NCBI GenBank assembly: GCA_019695345.1 | Contig: JAIBAE010000023.1 | Location: forward strand, 1 to 53,027 | DNA length: 53,027 bases | Direction of reading: 5' to 3' | Origin: Bacteroidota bacterium | GTDB lineage: Bacteria > Bacteroidota > Ignavibacteria > Kapaibacteriales > NICIL-2 | In this document: piece by piece, positions 28,769 to 35,234 of the stretch | Layout of the letters: every line of letters begins with the position of its first letter | Position numbering within the stretch: position 1 is the first letter of the stretch | The notes under the pieces: model-generated | Databases searched by the model: none | What the model was told of the DNA's origin: nothing | The model's input: the letters and a program-made list of their open reading frames with translations, nothing else | Translations under genes and position numbers: made by a program

Positions 28769-28857
28769 GTCATTCCCGTGAAAACGGGAATCTATTGTAC
28801 GCAAAAAGATATTTCTGGATTCCCGATAAACGCTTTATCAGCATTTTCGGGAATGAC
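28769..28857. repeat. 89-bp palindromic MITE/REP-like element
   Basis: Perfect 10-bp terminal inverted repeats GTCATTCCCG / CGGGAATGAC. Inside are two hairpins: ATTCCCGT-GAAA-ACGGGAAT (28772-28791), and ATTCCCGA...TCGGGAAT (28819-28854) enclosing GATAAA-CGC-TTTATC. Elements with CATTCCCG...CGGGAATG ends are common in bacteria. Only copy seen here. Confidence 0.85.
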
Positions 28858-28920
28858 TACTCGCTATAATAAACATAACTAAGAATGTTGAAACAGTTCA
28901 TCGTAGCCCTTGTAAACTAT

Positions 28921-28990
28921 GCGACGCAGAACGTTTGGTGCGGACTGAGTTGCCGCGCAAGCGGGTTGCTACGGCAGATGTGGGTAACCC
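28921..28990 (+). repeat. Family-2-like repeat
   Basis: GCGACGCAGAACGTTTGG matches the family-2 left side. It continues with GCGGACTGAGTTGCCGCGCA, which matches the translated copy at 9587-9638, then GGTTGCTACGGCAG. It ends 5 bases from the prfB stop. Confidence 0.6.
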
Positions 28991-28995
28991 AATAG

Positions 28996-30094
28996 TTATT
29001 CTTCCATCATAAGTAAATATGCCTTGATAAGTTCATCAAGGTCGCCATCCATAACACTGTGAACATCGTTAATTTTTGTTTCTGTGCGGTGGTCGTTCAC
29101 CATGGTGTAGGGCTGAAAAACGTACGAGCGAATCTGGCTTCCCCACTCTATACTTTTCTTGGTTCCTTCTATTGCGGCCTTTGCAGCAAGTTGTTCTTCT
29201 AATTGTTTTTGGTAGAGTTGAGACTTAAGCATTTTCATAGCTCGCTCGCGGTTTTGAAACTGCGAACGCTCTTGCTGACAACTAACAACAATCCCCGATG
29301 GAATGTGGCGCAGACGCACAGCTGTTTCAACTTTGTTCACATTCTGCCCACCTTTACCGCCGCTTCGGAAGGTATCCATTTCAACATCAGCCGGATTAAC
29401 TTCGATGTTGATGTTATCATCAATTTCGGGGTACACATACACCGATGCAAACGATGTATGGCGGCGCGCGTTACTATCAAACGGAGATATACGCACTAAT
29501 CGGTGTACGCCGTTTTCTGCTTTTAAATATCCATAAGCGTATTTGCCTTGTATCTCTAGTGTAACAGATTTTACTCCGGCAACATCGCCTTGTTGTTCAT
29601 CGGCAAGATACACTTTGTAACCGTGGCGTTCTGCCCAACGTGTGTACATGCGCATCAGCATTTCTGCCCAATCCTGTGCTTCGGTTCCGCCGGCACCCGC
29701 ATTAATGGTTAAGATAGCATTGCGCTCGTCGTTTTCACCCGATAAAATTTTTCGTATTTCTGTTTCTTCTAATGATTTTTCGGCGGATAGTATTTCTGCA
29801 TCTATGTCTTGCTCCATCGTAGCATCGCCAGCTTCTTCGGCAAGTGTTATCAATGCTTCGGAGTCATCTACTTTTGCGGCGGCTTGTTCGTACAAATGCA
29901 CCCATTCTTTTAATTCGGCAATTTCTTGCATTACTTTTTGTGCGGCAACATTATCATCCCAAAATCCGGGTTGCTCGCTTTGCTGTTCGCGGTCGGCAAT
30001 ATCAATTAACTTTTGGTCAATGTCAAAGAAACCTCCGCAGTTGTGCAACGCGTTCTTTGAATTCCGTTATTCGTGTTTTTTGTGGTTCAAACAT
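28996..30094 (-). CDS. prfB: Peptide chain release factor 2 with programmed +1 frameshift
   Basis: RF2 recognises UGA/UAA stop codons and triggers peptide release on the ribosome. Reading starts at ATG 30094; codon 24 is an in-frame TGA (30025-30023). Just before it is CGG AGG TTT CTT, and the base after TGA is C, giving the classic slip site CTT TGA C with a Shine-Dalgarno-like GGAGG upstream. Skipping one base (30025) joins 23 codons to the main frame for 365 residues, the normal family length. The main frame shows the stop-recognition tripeptide in '[15 protein letters not shown]' and the catalytic GGQ in '[18 protein letters not shown]'. Low RF2 slows termination at the TGA and favours the shift, so the gene autoregulates. 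No strong initiation Shine-Dalgarno is visible. Confidence 0.96.
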
Positions 30095-30181
30095 AATTCT
30101 ATACTTGTGAAGATACTATTTAAGCGGCGCGAAAATACGAAGAATACAGAAGTTACGACTCCGAGGTATCAAATGCTGCTT

Positions 30182-30250
30182 GGTTTTCCACCTCTGCCGA
30201 AGCGCACGTTTAGCACGCAAACCCGGTGCGAGCCAAACGTTCAGCGGCGC
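30182..30250 (-). repeat. Family-2 interspersed repeat, reverse orientation
   Basis: On the minus strand: AACGTTTGGCTCGCACCGGG, then TTTGCGTGCT, then GCTTCGGCAGAGGTGG. It lies between the M48 protease stop (30263) and the prfB start. Confidence 0.75.
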
Positions 30251-30262
30251 ATTGGAAAATAT

Positions 30263-31516
30263 TTAACGGCGGTACACAGAGTTACGAAATTCATCAGCTA
30301 ACTTTAATGAAATTTCTTTTTCAAACTTTTTTAACTCTTCTAACAATTGTTGATGTTTATAGTCTTTTAAGTGATATTTGGGTGGAATGATACCCTTACT
30401 TTTAGCAAAACCAATTCTGTATGGCGTCGGGGGATGCGAAGAATCAACACGTGATTCGTATAACATGTTTACGCATTGGATTCTCTTTATTTCTGTTTCG
30501 GGTATATTATTAACTGCCTCTATAAAGTATTCAAACACTGCATCGTATCTTTTTGCTAATACTGCTCGTTGGGCAGCTAACTGAAGTTCGGAATTATACA
30601 TTAGCTTTCTGAAAAATGTTTCGCAACATGCATTACCACTCATTGTCATAGCTAAGTAATCTGCATAGTACTCTGCTCGTTGAGAATCTCTCCACATCAA
30701 CCAATACAACAAGTTTGTTAAACCAAGAAACATCTGAGAAATACACCACATTAACAAGTTCATAGGCACCGAAAATATTAATGCATAAATACCGGCGTTA
30801 GTTGTGATAATTTCATCGGGATATGTTATATAATACCAACGCTCTAACGAGGACGCCGCATACCACTGTATATATCCTCTCATTGGGTCTCGATTAATAT
30901 TATGTGCAAGTTCATGGCTTATCAATTCAACAGTTTCCTGTGAGTCCAGAACAAGAAGTAATGGATAGCCTAAGGTAAGTACACGTTTTTGTGCTATGCC
31001 TCTATATCCCATGGATGCATTATGTTCATGGTTTAGTATAACATAATCAATAGTTGAAGCGCTAAGTTCTGAACATATATCTTCTATTATGCTAAATAAA
31101 ATAGGAGCATCGCTTTTTGACATATATTTTTGAGGCGGTTTACTTATTCTAGGGCGCAACGTTACAAGCAACATTGTACAAATAACACTACCAATAATTG
31201 CAAAAATGTTCAAGTATTGTAGTATCAGGAATATATCAGCGTACAACAAAAAAAGCCAAAACGTAAACACTAACGATGCTACAATAAACGACACCACCAT
31301 CTGCCAACTAATTCCCGGTTTTACAGATTCTATTGTGATCATTTCCTGGTATAGACTCTTACTATATCTATCACCTAACTTATGAACAATCCTTTCATAC
31401 AACGTATCATAAAATTCCCCCTTCCTTGGTTTTACGTTCCAATTGCATACTTCACACCAATCCGTATAACCTTCGTAGGATTGGTACATGTGTCCACAAT
31501 TAGGACACTTCTTCAT
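30263..31516 (-). CDS. M48-family membrane metalloprotease with N-terminal zinc ribbon
   Basis: 417 residues from the ATG at 31516, chosen because the frame further upstream runs through a family-1 repeat. An N-terminal treble-clef/zinc-ribbon pattern 'MKKCPNCGH'...'WCEVCNW' begins the protein. Two hydrophobic stretches follow ('VSFIVASLVFTFWLFLLYAD', 'LNIFAIIGSVICTMLLVTL'), then the zinc protease motif HELAH at about residues 201-205 and the M48 third-ligand motif 'RAEYYADYLAM' after a further membrane segment. Resembles the HtpX/Ste24 superfamily, but the zinc ribbon fusion and the substrate are not assigned. Divergent from the PD40/OmpA gene at 31736. Ends with 'FRNSVYRR'. Confidence 0.85.
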   Translation of the reverse strand: MKKCPNCGHMYQSYEGYTDWCEVCNWNVKPRKGEFYDTLYERIVHKLGDRYSKSLYQEMITIESVKPGISWQMVVSFIVASLVFTFWLFLLYADIFLILQYLNIFAIIGSVICTMLLVTLRPRISKPPQKYMSKSDAPILFSIIEDICSELSASTIDYVILNHEHNASMGYRGIAQKRVLTLGYPLLLVLDSQETVELISHELAHNINRDPMRGYIQWYAASSLERWYYITYPDEIITTNAGIYALIFSVPMNLLMWCISQMFLGLTNLLYWLMWRDSQRAEYYADYLAMTMSGNACCETFFRKLMYNSELQLAAQRAVLAKRYDAVFEYFIEAVNNIPETEIKRIQCVNMLYESRVDSSHPPTPYRIGFAKSKGIIPPKYHLKDYKHQQLLEELKKFEKEISLKLADEFRNSVYRR

Positions 31517-31620
31517 TTCATAAGGGATTGAACTCAACGTACTATCTCCAATAGTGTTCAGGGTAATACTTTTACTATATTTACTTCCGCAATATAAGGA
31601 TATGTTTTGTAGACGAAATC

Positions 31621-31639
31621 GGTGCGGTCCAGCGATAGC
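31621..31639 (-). repeat. Family-1 repeat end
   Basis: GGTGCGGTCCAGCGATAGC in the promoter region between the divergent M48 and PD40/OmpA genes. Followed by GCAATAC...GTATTGC, a separate short dyad (about 31639-31670). Not beside a stop codon. Confidence 0.7.
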
Positions 31640-31735
31640 GCAATACAACGTAGTAGTAAAGTAGTATTGCGAAATACATCCGAACAAGCGAGTTTTGCAA
31701 CTAAAGTTTTGAAATTATACAGTGAAAGAACTACG

Positions 31736-33844
31736 ATGAAAACATGTTTGCTTTTTGTTCTGCTAACATTTGTTGTGTATGCACAACATCCGGAAGATAA
31801 CCTAGTGTTTAACGAGCAATTTGAAAACAACTCAAACAAGTGGCTAACAGGTAGTAACGAAACTCGTTCTGTAGAACTCACAAACGGGAAGTATGTTATG
31901 AAGTTGCTTGTAGCGGGTCGTATCCAAGGTTTTTGGAACACTCCGTCATTTAACATGAATCAGGAGTATATAATTGAAACCGAACTCCGCAAAACATCGG
32001 GCGATGATGCAACTGATGCATTTGGCATACTCTACGGTATTAAAGATCTAAACAACTGTTATCGTTTTGCCGTAAGAACGGATGGCAAAGTTGCTGTATA
32101 TAGTGTTACCGATGGAACCACTGATTACAAACTACCTTGGACTGATTATTCGTGTGTACGTAAAGGACTCACTGAAGTTAACAAACTAACAATCGAGCGT
32201 AGAAATTCTGCTGTTGCATTTAGAGTTAATGGTACACTAGTATACTCTATGGATGAAACTGATTACTTCGGTACAATGGTTGGTTATTATCTGGAAGGGA
32301 ACTCTACCGTTGAAGCTGATTACTTAAAAATTTATCAGCGTAATTTTGATGCAGTTAATGTGTTACAAACTTCCGTTCCATTTGGCGAACGGGTAAACAT
32401 TGGCGAATTTGTAAACTCTGAATATAGTGATATAAACCCTGTTATATCGCCCGATGGAAATACGCTGTATTTTGGTAAATATGAACCTCTTGACACTAAT
32501 AATACCTCAAAAACAACAGAGCAAATTTGGTATTCACAACTACAGACGGATGGCACCTGGGCAAAAGCACAGAAGGCATTACCTCCGCTTAACCATTCAT
32601 CACATTGCTTTGTAATTTCTGTTTCGCCGGATAACAATACCTTACTTGTTGCAAATGCCTATACACAAAACGGATTACCAAACGGCCCGGGAGTTTCGAT
32701 TACAAACAAAACTACAACCGGATGGGAAGTACCAAAAAAAATTACAATAGAAAACGAAGAAAACAAAAGTAAATATGTAAACTATTTTTTAACAAATAAC
32801 CGTAAAGTGCTGATAAGCAGTGTTGAACGTAGTGAAGGATTTGGTGCTTTAGACTTATATGTTTCATTTCTGAAAAACGACAACACATGGTCTGTTCCTA
32901 AGAACATGGGCAATACCATTAATACTATCGGAGATGACAGCGCACCATTTGTTGCTGCCGATGACAGAACTATGTATTTCTCTTCGTCTGGGCATCCCGG
33001 ATATGGAGGTAACGATATTTACATGTCTCGCAGATTAGATGACTCCTGGACGAAATGGTCAACTCCTGTAAACCTAGGAGACAGGGTTAACACATCCGGA
33101 TTCGATTCGTATTTTACCATACCGGCAACAGGCGATAAGGCATACATTGTAAGTTGGCAGAGCAAGGAGCGGAGATCCGATATATTCACTATTTCTTTAC
33201 CCCCGGAGGCACGTCCGGAGCCGGTGATACTTGTATCGGGCAAAGTATATGATGCAAAAACAAAACTTCCAATTCAGGCAACTATTAAATATGAAACGTT
33301 ACCATTAGGCAAAGAAGTTGGGGTTGCCTCATCTGCACCTCAAACAGGTGATTACAAAATTGTTTTACCTGCAAAATCCTTCTATGGATTCCGCGCAGAA
33401 CGTAATGACTACATTCCCGTTTCAGATAATATTGATGTCACTAAGGTACTATCGTACAAAGAAATTAAACGCGATTTATACCTTGTACCAATAGAACAAG
33501 GTTCGGTTATACGTATCAACAACCTGTTTTTCGATTTTGCAAAATCAACATTACGTCCGGAATCATTTCCGGATTTAAACAGAATTGTTGAGCTATTAAA
33601 AAGTAAAATAGTAACCGAAATACAAATTGAAGGACATACCGATAATGTCGGTAATGAAGTTGCAAATCAAAAGTTATCCGAAAGCAGAGCCAAAGCAGTT
33701 CTGGATTACCTTACCAGCCACGGTGTGGATGCTAAAAGTATTAGTAGTAAAGGATATGGCAAAACAAAACCAATAACTACAAACGATTCAGATGAAGGGC
33801 GTCAACAAAACCGACGAGTTGAGTTTGTAATTCTTAAAAAGTAA
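31736..33844 (+). CDS. PD40 propeller/OmpA envelope protein, PorE-like architecture
   Basis: 702 residues from the ATG at 31736, where the signal MKTCLLFVLLTFVVYAQ begins; upstream in-frame codons pass through a repeat. Domains: a concanavalin-like beta domain (~20-205), PD40/WD40-like blades ('INPVISPDGNTLYFGKY', 'DDRTMYFSSSGHPGYGGNDI'), a carboxypeptidase-regulatory-like Ig fold (~500-585, 'VSGKVYDAKTKLPIQATIKY') and a C-terminal OmpA peptidoglycan-binding domain ('NLFFDFAKSTLR', 'IEGHTDNVGNE', 'LSESRAKAVLDYL', 'QQNRRVEFVILKK'). The PD40-Ig-OmpA order is that of PorE, a T9SS-associated protein, but the N-terminal TPR of PorE is absent and I see no lipobox, so it may just be a general envelope protein. 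A family-1 end follows the stop. Confidence 0.87.
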   Translation: MKTCLLFVLLTFVVYAQHPEDNLVFNEQFENNSNKWLTGSNETRSVELTNGKYVMKLLVAGRIQGFWNTPSFNMNQEYIIETELRKTSGDDATDAFGILYGIKDLNNCYRFAVRTDGKVAVYSVTDGTTDYKLPWTDYSCVRKGLTEVNKLTIERRNSAVAFRVNGTLVYSMDETDYFGTMVGYYLEGNSTVEADYLKIYQRNFDAVNVLQTSVPFGERVNIGEFVNSEYSDINPVISPDGNTLYFGKYEPLDTNNTSKTTEQIWYSQLQTDGTWAKAQKALPPLNHSSHCFVISVSPDNNTLLVANAYTQNGLPNGPGVSITNKTTTGWEVPKKITIENEENKSKYVNYFLTNNRKVLISSVERSEGFGALDLYVSFLKNDNTWSVPKNMGNTINTIGDDSAPFVAADDRTMYFSSSGHPGYGGNDIYMSRRLDDSWTKWSTPVNLGDRVNTSGFDSYFTIPATGDKAYIVSWQSKERRSDIFTISLPPEARPEPVILVSGKVYDAKTKLPIQATIKYETLPLGKEVGVASSAPQTGDYKIVLPAKSFYGFRAERNDYIPVSDNIDVTKVLSYKEIKRDLYLVPIEQGSVIRINNLFFDFAKSTLRPESFPDLNRIVELLKSKIVTEIQIEGHTDNVGNEVANQKLSESRAKAVLDYLTSHGVDAKSISSKGYGKTKPITTNDSDEGRQQNRRVEFVILKK

Positions 33845-33853
33845 TTCTCAATA

Positions 33854-33871
33854 GCTATCGCAACCCGCGCC
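33854..33871 (+). repeat. Family-1 repeat end with core
   Basis: GCTATCGCAACCCGCGCC, 9 bases after the stop at 33844. The core CAACTGCGGGAAAGAATCGCC follows near 33898. No right end. Confidence 0.65.
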
Positions 33872-33946
33872 ATACGATATTTCTTCGCACACCCTTCAAC
33901 TGCGGGAAAGAATCGCCATTTTTCATACAACCATTATCGCGATGGA

Positions 33947-34687
33947 TTATTTCAGGAAATCATCTAAGCGGAGGAGTTTACATTCGGTGCCATCGAACAT
34001 AGCAAACGTGCGGTGGTGCATCCATTCGCCTAAGTTGATGTATGTGCCGGTGTGTGTGGCGTTGCCATAGTGTTTTTCTAACGGTTGATGCTGATGCCCC
34101 ATTATAACGTAGTCAAATCCTTCCTGAATACGTTTATCGGCAAAGTCTGCCAGACCGTCGGGTTTGCCGTAATCCTTTGCATCGGTATAGGTACGGCTTT
34201 TGTGCGAAGTCCCCGATGCCAACCAAATACCAATATCAGGATGCAGCCATTGATAGAGTTTAATAGATAGTTTGTTCCGTAATATGGCACGGAGTATTAA
34301 ATATCCTTGGTCGTTATATACTTTACCATCGCCATGTGCTATATAAAACTTCTTACCGTTGTGCTGGCGCGTTATGTCTTCTTTATAGATTGGAATGTTT
34401 AGCTCTTGTTCAAAAAATGATTGGTGCCCGAAGTCATGATTTCCCATTACGTATTCCACGGGTATTCCAGAAGAACGGAAGGAGTCGAGAGCTGTAAGTG
34501 TACGAAAAAAATCGCGAGGCAATACGGTATTGTATTCAAACCAGTAATCAAATAAATCACCTACTATATACAAACATTCGCAGTCCGGGCGAATTTGTTC
34601 TAAAAAACGAAGCAGTAATTCCTCGCGTTGGCGGGATGACTCTTTACTACCAAAACCAAGATGTACGTCGGATATAAAATAAATCAT
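33947..34687 (-). CDS. lpxH: UDP-2,3-diacylglucosamine hydrolase-type metallophosphoesterase
   Basis: 246 residues. The calcineurin-like phosphoesterase motifs are in the LpxH order: 'SDVHLGFG', 'GDLFDYWFEY', 'GNHDFGHQ', 'AHGDGKVYNDQGY' and 'IMGHQHQPL'. LpxH removes UMP from UDP-2,3-diacylglucosamine to give lipid X, a peripheral-membrane cytoplasmic step in lipid A synthesis; its presence fits a Gram-negative envelope. Length is right for the family. No other lpx genes are in the window. No Shine-Dalgarno visible. Other calcineurin-like phosphatases cannot be fully excluded. Confidence 0.88.
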   Translation of the reverse strand: MIYFISDVHLGFGSKESSRQREELLLRFLEQIRPDCECLYIVGDLFDYWFEYNTVLPRDFFRTLTALDSFRSSGIPVEYVMGNHDFGHQSFFEQELNIPIYKEDITRQHNGKKFYIAHGDGKVYNDQGYLILRAILRNKLSIKLYQWLHPDIGIWLASGTSHKSRTYTDAKDYGKPDGLADFADKRIQEGFDYVIMGHQHQPLEKHYGNATHTGTYINLGEWMHHRTFAMFDGTECKLLRLDDFLK

Positions 34688-34799
34688 GTTCTGTCATTTA
34701 TTTGAATTGCTGCAAATATACACGTCAACCACGAACACCGTTGCTTACAGCTGCAATGTTCTGCCCGGCAGGGTGACGGTTTGTTGTAAAGATTCGTGC

Positions 34800-34818
34800 G
34801 GTGCCGTAATGCGTTAGC
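34800..34818 (-). repeat. Family-1 repeat end
   Basis: GGTGCCGTAATGCGTTAGC, 10 bases beyond the stop of the DUF486 gene (34829). A possible degenerate partner lies near 34762, but it is weak. Confidence 0.6.
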
Positions 34819-34828
34819 AAAAGTTTAC

Positions 34829-35161
34829 CTATTGTTTATCGTAAAACATAAAGAATACCGCGCCAAGCATACAAACAAAGGCAACAATGTAATTCCATTT
34901 GATTGTTTCTTTTAGGTAGAATACAGAGAACCCGACAAACACAAGTAGGGTTAATACCTCTTGAATTATTTTTAGCTGTGCTGTGGTAAATGTGTACGAG
35001 CCGATTCTGTTTGCCGGTACTTGCAGGCAATACTCAAAGAAGGCAATTCCCCAACTTATCAGGATAACTTTCCAAAGTGCGGTGTCTTTATATTTTAAGT
35101 GTCCATACCATGCAAAGGTCATGAAGATGTTAGATGCAAGTAATAGGAGTATTGTACTCAT
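34829..35161 (-). CDS. DUF486/DMT-family small integral membrane protein
   Basis: 110 residues in four hydrophobic helices, with the DUF486 hallmarks 'NIFMTFAWYGHLKYK', 'SWGIAFFEYCLQVPANRIG' and 'QLKIIQEVLTLLVFVGFSVF'. The family is related in fold to small drug/metabolite exporters of the EamA/DMT type, but its substrate is unknown. Typical family length. It lies downstream of the 920-residue surface protein on the same strand, separated by a terminator, so it is probably independently expressed. Confidence 0.87.
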   Translation of the reverse strand: MSTILLLLASNIFMTFAWYGHLKYKDTALWKVILISWGIAFFEYCLQVPANRIGSYTFTTAQLKIIQEVLTLLVFVGFSVFYLKETIKWNYIVAFVCMLGAVFFMFYDKQ

Positions 35162-35180
35162 GTGTAGTTAAGGTTACAGT

Positions 35181-35210
35181 AAAAAAAAGCCGACATACTA
35201 TATATCGGCT
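35181..35210 (-). terminator. Rho-independent terminator after the 920-residue gene
   Basis: On the minus strand: AGCCGA, an 11-base loop region, TCGGCT, then a run of eight T. It lies 25 bases after the stop at 35235 and just upstream of the DUF486 start. Confidence 0.75.
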
Positions 35211-35234
35211 TCGGGTAAAATTATGTGGATTGTG

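Larger units (their letters stand above)
28650..28995. other. 346-base convergent intergenic region with three repeat types
   Basis: Between the TPR-LuxR stop and the prfB stop. Holds a family-1 end (28657-28675), a MITE-like palindromic element (28769-28857) and a family-2-like copy (28921-28990). No gene seen. The hairpins of the palindromic element could act as terminators but lack a U tract. Confidence 0.65.

Noticed and set aside
30023-30025. In-frame TGA at codon 24 of prfB, as a possible pseudogene or sequencing error
   Set aside because: The context is the known RF2 +1 slip site with a Shine-Dalgarno-like element, and the joined frame gives the normal 365 residues.
29642-30301. 219-residue plus-strand open frame over prfB
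   Set aside because: Antisense to a clear prfB; it ends in a family-2 repeat.
31517-31687. 57-residue upstream extension of the M48 protease
   Set aside because: The extension crosses a family-1 repeat, and the zinc ribbon begins immediately after a normal ATG at 31516.
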